Source of the DNA: Paraburkholderia tagetis
Lineage (GTDB): Bacteria > Pseudomonadota > Gammaproteobacteria > Burkholderiales > Burkholderiaceae
NCBI RefSeq assembly: GCF_022213065.1
Contig: NZ_JAKLJA010000043.1
Coordinates: 1-53,068 of the forward strand
Direction of reading: 5' to 3'
Length of the DNA stretch: 53,068 nt
Shown in pieces: positions 1 through 8,859 of the stretch. A program made the position numbers and the translations under genes. The notes under the pieces were generated by a model. The model was not told where the DNA came from. It ran no database searches and worked only from the letters and a program-made list of their open reading frames with translations. How positions within the stretch are numbered: position 1 is the first letter of the stretch; each line of letters starts with the position of its first letter.

Positions 1-120
1 AACTGACCACCCGCGTCACTGCTTAAGTGCTCGCTTCCGTGTGGAACGAGCGCTCGCGTGTTCGTGGAAAACCTGCTCGGCTACGCGTGGAATCCGCGCT
101 CGGGTGTCGTGGAATACGCA
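1..120 (+). mobile_element. Terminal repeat array of an IS21-like element (right end)
   Basis: Four to five diverged copies of a roughly 24-bp unit containing GTGGAA and GCTCG follow one another up to a terminal GGAATACGCA at 111-120. The same unit family is found inverted at the other window edge, where it starts TGCATATTCCACG. Multiple internal terminal repeats and 5'-TG...CA-3' tips are typical of IS21-family elements. No istA/istB is inside the window, so the family assignment is inferred from the ends alone. The element would extend leftwards out of the window. Confidence 0.6.
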
Positions 121-743
121 GCGAACCGCCCGGAACCGTGCGCGGCACGGCCATTGTCTTTCATGGCAATGCGGGCCACGCAGGACACCGTTCCTTCTAT
201 GCCGCGGCGCTCAACCTGCTGGGACTGCGCGTGATCCTCGCCGAATATCCGGGCTATGGGCCACGCGATGGGACGCCAGATGAACAAAGTCTGGTCGCCG
301 ATGCACAAGAGACCATCGAGGTTGCGCGTCGTCTCTACGGCGCCCCGGTGCTGCTCATCGGGGAGTCGCTCGGAGCCGGCGTGGTCGCCGCAGCCGGCTC
401 GCGCAAACGCGACAAGATCGCTGGCTTAATGCTCATCACGCCATGGGACAGGCTCGAGCACGTCGCCGCTTTCCACTACCCATGGGTGCCCGTGAAGTGG
501 CTGGTGCATGACCGATACGACAGTGTGACCCACCTGGCCGCGTTCCGCCGCCCGGTTCTCGTCGTGGTTGCCGAACGCGACAGCATCGTCCCGGCACGCT
601 TCGGTGAGGCGCTCCATAACGCGCTGAGCGGTCCGAAGCAACTGAAGATCGTGGAAGCGGCTGAGCATAACGACTGGATTGGCCACGTCGACAATAGCTG
701 GTGGCGGGAGGCGATCGGCTTCCTGCTCGCGGCTTCCCGATAA
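27..743 (+). CDS. Alpha/beta hydrolase, 5' end replaced by IS-derived sequence
   Basis: A serine hydrolase of the alpha/beta fold. The visible core has an oxyanion-region HGNAG, the nucleophile elbow GESLG (Ser about residue 114), an acidic residue after the VLVVVAERD strand and a late His in AAEHNDW, so the catalytic triad is intact. The first about 31 codons (27-120) translate the IS-like terminal repeats, and no ATG lies upstream of the core. The frame starts at a GTG inside the repeat array. Relatives of this family usually have an N-terminal signal or membrane segment followed by a cap strand, and neither is here. The original 5' end was therefore probably cut off by the insertion, and expression, if any, would rely on an IS-borne start. 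The substrate is unknown. The next gene overlaps its stop codon (TAATG). Confidence 0.7.
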   Translation: MLASVWNERSRVRGKPARLRVESALGCRGIRSEPPGTVRGTAIVFHGNAGHAGHRSFYAAALNLLGLRVILAEYPGYGPRDGTPDEQSLVADAQETIEVARRLYGAPVLLIGESLGAGVVAAAGSRKRDKIAGLMLITPWDRLEHVAAFHYPWVPVKWLVHDRYDSVTHLAAFRRPVLVVVAERDSIVPARFGEALHNALSGPKQLKIVEAAEHNDWIGHVDNSWWREAIGFLLAASR

Positions 744-1087
744 TGAAATCCCGTTCCGTCCCGCCCCAGTGCGAACGCCTCTACGTCCTCGATGCGAAGA
801 ACAGGCCTGTCGAAGTGTTCGACCGTAGCGAGTGGTCGCGCTGGATGGCCGAGAACGAATTGATCTTTCGCCGCACGCTGCTCGAAGAGGCGGGCGTGAC
901 GGTCACGACACGCTTTCGCGGTGTGGCCGACGCGAGGACTGGGATACCCGCGCTCTTTGTGACGCGCATCGCTGGAATGAAAGTGCGAGATGAGAACGAG
1001 AGCTATGGCGCAAGCACGCTCGATGAGGCGCTCGAGCGGCACGAATGCATCGTGCAGAAAATCCTTCGGATGCTGACCGGGCAGTGA
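743..1087 (+). CDS. Hypothetical protein, coupled to the hydrolase
   Basis: A 114-residue soluble protein that I do not recognise. It starts at the ATG sharing an A with the hydrolase stop codon, which indicates translational coupling. An in-frame upstream Met at 701 would lie deep inside the hydrolase and is less likely. The sequence has no signal peptide or membrane helix. It has a central two-strand segment (VTVTTRFRG, ALFVTRIAG) and a charged C-terminal helix. The coupling suggests both proteins belong to one transcription unit whose promoter was lost with the 5' end of the hydrolase. Confidence 0.55.
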   Translation: MKSRSVPPQCERLYVLDAKNRPVEVFDRSEWSRWMAENELIFRRTLLEEAGVTVTTRFRGVADARTGIPALFVTRIAGMKVRDENESYGASTLDEALERHECIVQKILRMLTGQ

Positions 1088-1162
1088 TCGGCGTGCAACT
1101 TTACGGCTGAGGACCTGCGTCGCTTCGGGCGAAGCGACAAGGCGTTATGGCCGGGTCGCCCA

Positions 1163-1324
1163 ATGAAGTACGGGCGAGGCTGGAGCGAGCAGCAACTGCG
1201 GCACTGCATGCGCGCGGCGGAAATTTTCCCTGACGAAGCCATTTTCTCCGCAGTGCGGAGAGAATTGAGCTGGACGCATCTCAAGACGCCTAAACAGCCG
1301 CCGTTGATCGCTCCTCGCGAGTGA
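1163..1324 (+). pseudogene. Remnant of a DUF1016/YhcG-type nuclease N-terminal domain
   Basis: A 53-codon frame reads KYGRGWSEQQLRHC followed by FPDEAIFSAVRRELSWTHL. This is the signature of the DUF1016 N-terminal domain (YhcG-type PDDEXK proteins: gkGfs.knLr.mr.fae.fPd...l.wsh). Intact relatives are about 340 residues, and neither the upstream start nor the C-terminal nuclease domain is present. The tail runs into the 3' end of the convergent acyltransferase gene. It is a decayed fragment, consistent with an accessory region that has seen insertions and deletions. Confidence 0.6.
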
Positions 1325-2489
1325 CGGCGACTAACCGCTCGGCTACATATTTTCCGATGCGCTGCGTTGGGTGTTCAGCTAGGTGGAAAAGCGCGTAGGC
1401 GGCCACCACAGAAAACGTGCCGAGTGTCACGAATTTCCCGATTCCTCCCTCCAGCCTGAAAAGCTCCGCCATCACCGGCACGCAGCCGATGAACTGATGC
1501 AACGGCTCGTGGACGATGTAGAGGCTGAAGGAAATGCGACCAAGAAACACGAACGCGCCACCCGGCCCGCGAATGAAGCCCTTCACCTTGTTGAGCAGCC
1601 CGTCAAAATCCGCGCACAGATAAACGCTGAAGAGCGCGAGGGCCGGGAGCCCCTTCCGGGTAAGGCCGTGCCCCATGGCGTAGCCTGAGAAGAAGTGCGA
1701 CAGGGTGTAGGCGGCAAAAAACAGGTAGACACCGCTCCGGATTTTCTCGTTGACGGCGAGCCACCGCGCCCGGCAGTTGGCGTAAAGGTACGCTACCCCG
1801 ATGCCCAGCAGGAACTCGAGGAAAAGGGGGGAGCTTAGCTGGCTGACAATCTGCGCGGGAACCAGCAGGTGCCCTGTGAATGTCGTCGCCGGGTAGGCGT
1901 CGAGGTAGAGAGGCGTGTGGCTGAGCGCCTGGAGCCCGAACACGCAGCCAAGCAGGACTGCCCCGGCTGCGAGCCCCCGGTGAGCCTTGGATACCAGCAT
2001 GCCTGTCCCGAACATTACGTAAAACCAAAGCTCGTAACTGAGCGTCCAGCCCGGCGAGAGGATGTTGTAGCCGAAAAAGGGCGCATCGGTATTCGAAAGC
2101 GGGACGAACATAAGGCTGAGCACGTAGGCTTGCCAGTTGGCGCTGCCCTCACTGATAAAAATGATGGTGATGAGCAACCATGCGAGCGGCACGACCCGGA
2201 AAGCGCGCTTAATCAGGAACGGCAGCACAAGTTGGTTTTTCACGCTCTGCGTCGTCGTGTACATCACGAAGCCAGACAGAATGAAAAAAATATCGACGCC
2301 AATACGGCCGTTTTCGAACAGGGTATTCCCTATATGCGGGATGACGTAATTGAGAAACTCGCGGTAGTGGTAACACATGACCAGCAGCGCACTCAGGCCG
2401 CGCAGGCAATCGAGCGAATCGATGTGGTCTGGCCGCTCAATCTTGCGGGGTGCCTGCCGGGTAAATCCCCGTGGCAAAACAGAATTCAT
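1290..2489 (-). CDS. Acyltransferase family 3 (OafA-like) membrane protein
   Basis: A 399-residue integral membrane O-acyltransferase. The N-terminal DSLDCLRGLSALLVMCYHY holds the conserved R-G and catalytic-type His of the family. It is followed by GVDIFFILSGFVM, another family hallmark, and about ten hydrophobic helices. Such enzymes transfer acetyl or other acyl groups to extracytoplasmic glycans (O-antigen, exopolysaccharide, Nod-factor-like substrates). The substrate cannot be read from the sequence. The start at 2489 has a GAGAAG ribosome site. No polysaccharide genes are nearby, so it appears to be an isolated accessory modification gene. Confidence 0.85.
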   Translation of the reverse strand: MNSVLPRGFTRQAPRKIERPDHIDSLDCLRGLSALLVMCYHYREFLNYVIPHIGNTLFENGRIGVDIFFILSGFVMYTTTQSVKNQLVLPFLIKRAFRVVPLAWLLITIIFISEGSANWQAYVLSLMFVPLSNTDAPFFGYNILSPGWTLSYELWFYVMFGTGMLVSKAHRGLAAGAVLLGCVFGLQALSHTPLYLDAYPATTFTGHLLVPAQIVSQLSSPLFLEFLLGIGVAYLYANCRARWLAVNEKIRSGVYLFFAAYTLSHFFSGYAMGHGLTRKGLPALALFSVYLCADFDGLLNKVKGFIRGPGGAFVFLGRISFSLYIVHEPLHQFIGCVPVMAELFRLEGGIGKFVTLGTFSVVAAYALFHLAEHPTQRIGKYVAERLVAVTREERSTAAV

Positions 2490-2689
2490 ATTCTTCTCGT
2501 GCCTCTACGAAACGGGGACATATGGAAATGTAGAGGCTGCCGCCACGCGCAGCAGTGACGGTCGTCACGCGGTCTCGCATAAGCATGTGAGCGCCCGGCG
2601 AGGCTCCAGGCGGAATTGATTGTTCACGTCTTGGGCGAGGTATCGAACGCAAAGTGGCCGGATTATGCCTTCGCTCGGTCAGACAGATT

Positions 2690-2854
2690 TCAGCTCTTTC
2701 TGGATGTTTTCGCCACAAATGGCGTGGGTATGTGCTGGACCTTCTCGCTTCCGCACTTCGGACAAGGCGGATGAGCGGTTTCATGCTCAGCAAGATGCTC
2801 AGCATGTTCGAACATCTCACCGCACTTCTCACATTTGTACTGGTAAGTCGGCAT
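2690..2854 (-). CDS. FmdB-type zinc ribbon protein
   Basis: A 54-residue protein beginning MPTYQYKCEKCGEMFE, with a second pair in CPKCGSEKVQHIP. The two CxxC knuckles form the small zinc ribbon of the FmdB/CxxC_CxxC_SSSS family. The ATG at 2854 is preceded by a clear GGAGG, so the upstream in-frame Met at 2881 is rejected. Family members are often labelled transcriptional regulators because of FmdB of Methylophilus, but a direct role is not shown for most. It stands alone on the minus strand. Confidence 0.8.
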   Translation of the reverse strand: MPTYQYKCEKCGEMFEHAEHLAEHETAHPPCPKCGSEKVQHIPTPFVAKTSRKS

Positions 2855-3213
2855 GGCATTCCTCCAACGAGAATTCCGCACCTCGCGCTAGCCCGGTACT
2901 GTCTACGACGGCATAACCGATTCTAGTGCAGAAAAATGCGCCCGCGTACGCATCTCGCGCCGCGCGCAGCGTATTCGGCGCGGGCAACCCCGGGTATCGC
3001 CGACCATGGCCAAGTGATTGCACCTGCCGCCCCGCATCCGTCGGGCGCTGCCGTCGTGGTGGGCCGCACGCGACCCTTCTCTGCCGCCCACGCTTCCCTG
3101 TGCGGAGCGGCGGGTCTCCGAGGTCAATCGGTCATCATCTGAGTAGCTCGACCGAAGCGGGCAGCAGCACGGCACGGAACTTTTAGCGTCACTCGCACGC
3201 CGTGCCGTGCTCC
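2855..3213. other. Intergenic, no gene seen
   Basis: The reading frames here are unconvincing: no ribosome site, no recognisable domain, and arginine/alanine-rich translations typical of GC-rich non-coding DNA. It presumably contains the promoter of the FmdB-type gene. No clear terminator hairpin was found. Confidence 0.5.
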
Positions 3214-3519
3214 CTATTTCCACTTCGAGCCAAGCGTCTCGAGTCCAGCTTTCTTGAGGTCATCTGCCACCATTACCACGCGAAACTCGCAGTCGGCATT
3301 GAACGTCAGAAACCACGGTTCCGCGAATTTTGGAATCTGCGACGGCTCCTCAAGGTTCACGACGAGAATTGCTCCGCGTGTTCCGTTCTGCTCGGTAAAG
3401 TAGGCGGCTTCCGGTTTCATCTCTGCGAGAATCCGCTCGATTAATTCTCCGATGGAGCCATCGCGCACAAAAGCGTTGAACGGCTCGTGAGGTATTCGTA
3501 TGTTGAGAAGCATGCGCAT
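3214..3519 (-). CDS. Conserved small protein of about 100 aa
   Basis: A 101-residue soluble protein starting MRMLLNIRIPHEPFNAFVRDG. A GGAGGAAGG ribosome site sits 6 nt before the ATG at 3519, which selects this start over the longer open frame to 3831. It has the pattern of a conserved proteobacterial family of small alpha/beta proteins (KPEAAYFTEQNGTRGAI, then PWFLTFNADCEF and a C-terminal LKKAGLE...). From memory, database names for this family vary, including an unsupported pantothenate synthetase label. No active site is evident, and its function is unknown. Confidence 0.7.
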   Translation of the reverse strand: MRMLLNIRIPHEPFNAFVRDGSIGELIERILAEMKPEAAYFTEQNGTRGAILVVNLEEPSQIPKFAEPWFLTFNADCEFRVVMVADDLKKAGLETLGSKWK

Positions 3520-4038
3520 AGCCTTCCTCCTTGATTGTGTCCGAAAGGACTCTTCAAGAATAGGAGTTCGTCGTGTGATTGGCTGTGGCGATTCAACAAG
3601 CAAAGAGCAATTGGGGCGTCCACATGCGTTGCTGAGCGTTCCACGCATCGACGTTCCCAGGAGAGGGAGGCGCTCAACCGTAGCTGGACCAAATGTCATC
3701 CGCGTATTGAATGGTCGTTTGCTGAGCGGAGCGGTCGTCTGAACGTCCGAGCCGCGCGGAGGACGAAGGACGCTTGCTGGCCGATGGCAGGCATCGAATA
3801 ACCCTGAACGACACCGGAAGCTCGTCTTCATCGGTCTTAGCTCGGCATTCGCCCCAGGACACTGTTGCGTAACAGTTACTCGCGTTTACATTTTCCTCGG
3901 AAAAAGAGCCGCACCGCCCGTCGCGAAACTGTGCGTCTGTGCGATTCGCGTCGAGTTAGATGAAATGCCGTGTTTCATCGGACCCGGTCTGCGCCAAGGT
4001 CGCGATGTCCAACGTCGCGGGCGATCTGGTTGCAGGCC
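3520..4038. other. Intergenic, no supported gene
   Basis: About 520 bp between two minus-strand genes. Short frames on both strands have no ribosome site or recognisable domain. I see no repeat, tRNA or clear terminator. The part next to 3520 should hold the promoter for the small protein. Confidence 0.45.
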
Positions 4039-4992
4039 CTACCATCGGCCACGCAATATTAAGGGACCCTGTGCAGCATACGCCTGTAACAAATGATGGG
4101 CGATGGCGAATGGCTTGGGCGCAGAAAGTCCGCTCGCATGCGTGCCCGCGAGCATGGCCTTGACTTCGGAGCGGGCGAACCAGCGCGCGTCTTCGAGTTC
4201 CGCGGTATCGGCGACGATTTCCGTATCGCTCGCCTGGGCGAAGCAGCCGATCATCAGCGACGAAGGAAACGGCCACGGCTGCGACGCGAAGTAGACGACC
4301 TGTGTGCACTTCACTCGGGTTTCCTCGAGCACCTCGCGGCGCACTGCGTCTTCCACCGTCTCGCCGGGCTCGACAAAGCCCGCGAGCGCCGAGTACATCC
4401 CGGCGGTGAATTGCCGCTGACGTCCGAGCAGGCACCGCTCGCCGTCAATTCCCAGCATGATCACAACCGGGTCGACTCGCGGAAAGTGGCGGGCGCCACA
4501 GGCATCGCAGATTCGCTGCCAGCCGGAGGCAATGGCGCGGCTCATTGAGCCGCAGTTGGCGCAGAAGGAATGGCGGCGATGCCAGTCGAGCATCGACTTT
4601 GCCTGGCCCAGCATTCCCAGGACTGCGGGAGAGACGAGGCCTTGCAGGGCGATTGAGCGCAGATCGACCCGAAGATGGACCTCGCCTCGCGGTGGGTCCG
4701 CCTGTTCCAGGCCGAGCTTGAAACCGAGCGCGAAACGTCCGCTGCCATCGCTCTCCTGCCCGAGAAAGATGCTGTGAAGCGGTTGACCCAAAGTGGCCGC
4801 TTCACTCGCCAGGAACCACGCATCGTGCTCAATGCCGTGTTTGAGCAAGGGAATATCGGCTTCGAACACGAGAAAGCGTGCGGACGGGGCACTGCGCAGA
4901 GACTCGATGAAGGCGTGATCGTCGCGGCTTTCGGAGCGGCGATCGAGTGGGTTGTCATTGAAGCCGATGGATGCGGAAGAGGCAGTCATCAT
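4039..4992 (-). CDS. nudC: NAD(+)/NADH diphosphatase (Nudix)
   Basis: Cleaves NADH/NAD+ to NMN(H) and AMP and can remove NAD caps from RNA. The 317-residue protein has the NudC layout: a variable N-terminal domain, then a zinc ribbon (C144, C147, C162, C165), then a Nudix box at about 205-227 (GFVEPGE...RREVLEET). The NudC-specific SQPWPFPSS follows at about 237-245. It uses one of two adjacent ATG codons (4992 or 4989). The much longer open frame to 5208 is Pro/Arg-rich and unlike the family. The gene is complete and monocistronic. Confidence 0.9.
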   Translation of the reverse strand: MMTASSASIGFNDNPLDRRSESRDDHAFIESLRSAPSARFLVFEADIPLLKHGIEHDAWFLASEAATLGQPLHSIFLGQESDGSGRFALGFKLGLEQADPPRGEVHLRVDLRSIALQGLVSPAVLGMLGQAKSMLDWHRRHSFCANCGSMSRAIASGWQRICDACGARHFPRVDPVVIMLGIDGERCLLGRQRQFTAGMYSALAGFVEPGETVEDAVRREVLEETRVKCTQVVYFASQPWPFPSSLMIGCFAQASDTEIVADTAELEDARWFARSEVKAMLAGTHASGLSAPKPFAIAHHLLQAYAAQGPLILRGRW

Positions 4993-5346
4993 CAAGGTGG
5001 CATTGCGGGTATAGGCGGTGCGTGAGTATGGCACGGCATTCTGCGGGGCGGGGCGCCGCGGCCCCGGTCGACTGTGGGAATTCAGGACGGGACGGGAACG
5101 ATCAGCGACTGGCCGACGACGAATCGGGTACGACGGAAAAAAACGATTGGCAACATCCGGAGACTGGCTCGAAAAGGTCGACCGCGTCGGGCGGTAGGCG
5201 GCCAACAAGAGACGCTTGCCGACCAGGATTTACTGTGAATTAGCTCAATTTGGCGAACCGGGAATACCTGCGAGAACGTAATTCGCCATGGAAAAATCGA
5301 AATCACCGATTCGATGGGATGACGATGGCTTCGCTCCAAAGGCGGA
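4993..5346. other. Intergenic between nudC and an exported protein gene
   Basis: About 350 bp upstream of nudC on the minus strand. It should contain the nudC promoter. Apart from a GC-rich GGGGCGGGGCGCCGCGG run near 5046 I see no gene, repeat or hairpin of note. Confidence 0.4.
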
Positions 5347-5922
5347 TCAGTTTTGTGCCGGCCTTCCCATCTTCGCTCGCTCCATTCTCAATCGAACCTG
5401 GACCTCCGCCGCGTTCGAGGAAGTGGCACCGATGCTCGCGAACGTTCCAGCATCTTCACCGACCTTCGACAGGATATAAGCTAGATAATGGTACGTTCCA
5501 CCTTGACCTTCAATGTCCCGATCCGCAACGACTCGCAGTTGCAAACCAGGGCGTTGCGCGCCAGTCACAATGCGTTTGAAATGCTCGATTGAGCTGGCAG
5601 CGTCGGCTCTCCTTGCCCAAACGGAGCACGAATTATCAGCTTGCCAGATGACGATGAAATTGCCTGAATGGCTCGGCGCTGACCATACCTTGCCGGTCTT
5701 TCCTCTCAGCACTTTTTCCGAGAATGATGGGTCAACGTCACGCAAATCATATTTGGCAGCCAGCGCATTCAACGCTTCGCGATTGCCAACTGATGGGATG
5801 CACAGATCCATGAACAGTTGTGTTGCCACATTCGACTGAGCAACTGCGACGGATGAGGGGGCCTCCTGCGCCGCAACACACGCCGAAAAAATCAGAGTTG
5901 TCGCAAAGATAAATGATTTCAT
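5347..5922 (-). CDS. Exported protein or lipoprotein, unknown function
   Basis: A 191-residue protein with a signal peptide (MKSFIFATTLIFSACVAA). The FSAC could be a degenerate lipobox, so it may be a lipoprotein. The mature part has two cysteines (DLCIPS, DNSCSVW) that could form a disulfide. The layout, an N-terminal LFMDLCIPS helix and a central WQADNSCSVW strand, recalls small neisserial/burkholderial (lipo)proteins of unknown function. It is the last gene of a likely three-gene minus-strand set starting at 6902. A GAGAGG ribosome site precedes the ATG. Confidence 0.65.
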   Translation of the reverse strand: MKSFIFATTLIFSACVAAQEAPSSVAVAQSNVATQLFMDLCIPSVGNREALNALAAKYDLRDVDPSFSEKVLRGKTGKVWSAPSHSGNFIVIWQADNSCSVWARRADAASSIEHFKRIVTGAQRPGLQLRVVADRDIEGQGGTYHYLAYILSKVGEDAGTFASIGATSSNAAEVQVRLRMERAKMGRPAQN

Positions 5923-6011
5923 GGCCTCTCGGCTTTTGACTAAAAGGTCCGGTAGCGTGCATCACGTGTATCGGCAAGCTACCGGTGTCCGGCCGGCAGA
6001 TTACTGTTCGG

Positions 6012-6608
6012 TCAATCTGTAACCGTCAGCGTGGTGGAGACAGTGATCGATGCACCTGAATTGCGGTCCGTTATCGTTGCTGATACCACGTATTTCCCGA
6101 CGGGATCATTGTTAGCAAGACCTAACTTCAGCTGCGCGTCTCCTAACTGCACAATGCCTGGTTTTGGCGCAGCGCGTTGCCACACGTTGTATGGACCGAT
6201 GTTTTGAACAGCTCCATCGGGTCCGGAAAATCGATACGTGACACTAACGTTGCACGTGCCCGCAGGATTTGGCTTGCACCCAGAGAACAGGAGCATAGCG
6301 CTCACTGATTTTCCTCTCTGCACCTGCTTCGTGGTCTGCAGTACTGGGCTCTGCGTAGAACTGTTCCACGCTCGCGTAAATGCCGCTTCGTGTGCAGTTA
6401 GCACGAGCATCACACCAAAGCCATTAGCACTTTTGACATCCTGCCTGTCCGGGATTGCTCTTCCATCGTGATCTATCCACCCAGCGATTGACGGCACTGC
6501 GTATAGCACGAGGACTAGTATGTGCAGTCGCTTCAAATATTTGTTCCAGGCGAATTCACGGCTGGAAACGGGCATTTTCCAACTTGCACTCTCTGGATCT
6601 GCGATCAT
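6012..6608 (-). CDS. Secreted protein with Ig-like C-terminal region
   Basis: A 198-residue protein. A hydrophobic signal segment (LKRLHILVLVLYAVPSIAG) precedes a mature part starting GWIDHDGRAIPD. The C-terminal half is beta-strand rich (VSVTYRFSGPDG, KYVVSATITDR, TLTVTD) and resembles an Ig-like/bacterial adhesion fold. Two cysteines (SGCKPNPAGTC) probably form a disulfide. The start at 6608 has GGGGA five bases upstream; an internal Met at 6575 is an alternative. It lies 21 bp after the membrane-protein gene at 6630-6902, so the two are probably co-transcribed. Function unknown. Confidence 0.65.
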   Translation of the reverse strand: MIADPESASWKMPVSSREFAWNKYLKRLHILVLVLYAVPSIAGWIDHDGRAIPDRQDVKSANGFGVMLVLTAHEAAFTRAWNSSTQSPVLQTTKQVQRGKSVSAMLLFSGCKPNPAGTCNVSVTYRFSGPDGAVQNIGPYNVWQRAAPKPGIVQLGDAQLKLGLANNDPVGKYVVSATITDRNSGASITVSTTLTVTD

Positions 6609-6629
6609 TGAATTCCCCGTTAATAGAAC

Positions 6630-6902
6630 TCACCACAGCTTGCGGAAAAGGAAGACGCTTGTTGCGATGGATATTGCCAGGAGAACGATCGCGAATGGAA
6701 GCAACATCAGCAGTGCAAATCCTTCTCCGAGACCAGCGCCCTCGGTGTCGAAATGTCGAGGCGTGATCGCGCTGTGAAAGATGACCAGGTTCACGAGCAC
6801 ACCACACAGAGGCAATGCGACTACGGCTCCGATCACGCCCGCCAACACGTCCAAAGCGACTCGCTCGAATCCATGCGGCTGCTCATTTTTGTTGCCTTCC
6901 AT
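6630..6902 (-). CDS. Small membrane protein, unknown function
   Basis: A 90-residue protein with two predicted membrane helices (LDVLAGVIGAVVALPLCGVL and ALLMLLPFAIVLLAISIATS) joined by an about 25-residue loop. I start it at MEGNKNEQPHGF (6902). An in-frame Met at 6989 would add an Arg-rich extension without an obvious ribosome site. It is the first gene of the small minus-strand set with the two exported proteins at 6012 and 5347, which suggests an envelope-associated accessory function, but nothing specific can be claimed. Confidence 0.6.
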   Translation of the reverse strand: MEGNKNEQPHGFERVALDVLAGVIGAVVALPLCGVLVNLVIFHSAITPRHFDTEGAGLGEGFALLMLLPFAIVLLAISIATSVFLFRKLW

Positions 6903-7437
6903 TTGCAACCGCTGGCGGTGGCAATGTCTTGCGATTGACCTGGCCATTGTCCGTCTTATAACGGCAGTGACAGCGCCGACCGGGCTCATATCAAAGAATC
7001 GCGGCTACCCGCCGCTCTTGAACGTCTCCCGCCGCACATTGCTAACCAGATCTCGGTCATCTTTGAGCGGTTCCGACACTCGTGCGTGCTGCTCAAGCCA
7101 CGTGTGACGTCTCGTCCGGTTGGTTGAACGTCCGCTTTACGGCGTGTCGAACGGCGGGGAACGGGTCGCTTCCGGCCGATCGCGGCATGACGAGGTTGAG
7201 CCTGCGTATGCATGATGCATGCGTCGGCGCCCGGCCAGGATCGGACATTCGACATCAGTACCTGGATCGTCGACATAGCAGACATTCGGCGCGTGCCCTA
7301 TCGCACGAACAAGGCGCGGAGCACGTGATATGACTATGGCCCTAGTCAGGCAGGAGCGCTCTCTCCTTGCCATGCAAACAATGAACCATCGGGTAGATGT
7401 TACTGCTTGCGATGGCACCGCTTCGCGGAGACCAACA
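6903..7437. other. Divergent intergenic region
   Basis: About 530 bp between a minus-strand membrane protein gene and a plus-strand secreted protein gene, so promoters for both sides should lie here. A near-palindrome TATGCATGATGCATGC is visible at about 7207-7222. No convincing gene was found. Confidence 0.4.
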
Positions 7438-8859
7438 ATGAAAATCTGCCGTGCGCTTCGGAAAGTTTATCCGCGGTTTCAACTGACTGCATACATTATC
7501 GGATTGTGTGTCGTCGCTTGTCCGCCTGTCGCGACCGCCGCCACGTTCGAACTGTTGCAACAACAGCGCTTTGAACTCCCGACCGTTCAAAGCGATCCTA
7601 AAGCCAGTATAGACCTGTTGAATGCCGCTCCTTCGACAAAAGGGGGATTTGTCTTATCCGGTTCGCTGGGAAAGAGCCGTGCTTGGACGATGCACATCGG
7701 ACGAAATTTGGCCGTCGACTGGACAAATGTGGTGGATCAGGGCTGGCCTGCATTTGGTGCGCGCACCGTCCGGGACGCGCGAGACGGCGGTTTCTGGGTT
7801 GTCGGATATGAAGAGCAGAAAGATCCGCGGAACGAAATCCGCGAGCACAGGGAGCCCTTTGGGTGGTTAAAAGTTACGCAGGCGCATACGTCTGACTACG
7901 TCGCACGGTTTGACGCCGCGGGGAATTTGCTATGGAGCCGCTCATATTTCAGCGGGGCGGCCAGAGGTTTCTACTGCATTGTGGAGAGTGCGGACGCCAT
8001 CCTTGTAACTGGCGATGAGCGGGTAAGCGTGATTCCCGATGGAAATACTCACCGGTACGAGCTAGAGCGAGTTTTGTTTGTTCCTTGGCTTGCGAAGCTT
8101 GACAAACAGGGCAATCTTCTTTGGGAGCGACGCGTCGTTATGACTGGCGGCGATAGCGTGCTTACTAGCGATATTCTTCTTCGGCCGAGGTGCACTGGTC
8201 TCAGCGTGTCAGAAAACGGCAACGTTACGATGGCCGCGGTGGTCGCAGAAGTTCAGGGCGCACGGCATGCGGACGACGGAATACATGTGCCCGCAAACGG
8301 CGAACACTTGACCGCAAGGAGCACCATCATCGCGCAATTTGATAGCACTGGGCGCGAACTGAACAAGCTGAAGCTAGACGGGGAAAATCAGGCGTTTTTG
8401 TTTGAGGACGAGGGAGGTTTTTCTGTTGTCGGGCACGTACGCCCATCGTTCGATCCTGGACAGGTGGATCTACGCAACTTCGCGACAACACTAGCAAAGA
8501 GGGCGCGCGAGATTCAAGCGCAATCCGGAGTGAGAATTACGCACTTCGATAAGGTTCTTCGGGCGACGAATGATGAAGTGATTTCGGTTCCCTCGTTATC
8601 GTTCAATCTTTCCGCGGTATTGCCCGAGCCAAATGGTCGTTATCTAATCGCAGGATGCGACGACAACAGCAACAACTCGATTGCCAGGATCGCGTCCGAC
8701 GGGTCTATTGACGCAATTCAGAAGATCGAAGCTTTAGGAGGACTCCGTCAGTGTGGAACAATTGCTTTTGGTCATGGCGGCGCCGACAACGAATTTTTGC
8801 TGTTCGTTAGCAGTAGGGTGGCAGGAGACTATGTTGCAAGTGTTCGAACTCACAGATGA
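7438..8859 (+). CDS. Secreted beta-propeller-like protein
   Basis: A 473-residue exported protein. The ATG at 7438 has GGAGACC just upstream, which favours it over the longer frame from 7330. The signal region is a basic start followed by LTAYIIGLCVVACPPVATAA. The mature part contains spaced repeats of the type GGFVLSG, GGFWVVGYE, YVARFDAAGNLLWSR, WLAKLDKQGNLLWER and GGFSVVGH. This FDxxGNLLW pattern marks blades of a beta-propeller in PQQ/WD-like or SBBP-type surface proteins. No catalytic motif is evident. Its base composition is less GC-rich than that of the catabolic region. Confidence 0.65.
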   Translation: MKICRALRKVYPRFQLTAYIIGLCVVACPPVATAATFELLQQQRFELPTVQSDPKASIDLLNAAPSTKGGFVLSGSLGKSRAWTMHIGRNLAVDWTNVVDQGWPAFGARTVRDARDGGFWVVGYEEQKDPRNEIREHREPFGWLKVTQAHTSDYVARFDAAGNLLWSRSYFSGAARGFYCIVESADAILVTGDERVSVIPDGNTHRYELERVLFVPWLAKLDKQGNLLWERRVVMTGGDSVLTSDILLRPRCTGLSVSENGNVTMAAVVAEVQGARHADDGIHVPANGEHLTARSTIIAQFDSTGRELNKLKLDGENQAFLFEDEGGFSVVGHVRPSFDPGQVDLRNFATTLAKRAREIQAQSGVRITHFDKVLRATNDEVISVPSLSFNLSAVLPEPNGRYLIAGCDDNSNNSIARIASDGSIDAIQKIEALGGLRQCGTIAFGHGGADNEFLLFVSSRVAGDYVASVRTHR

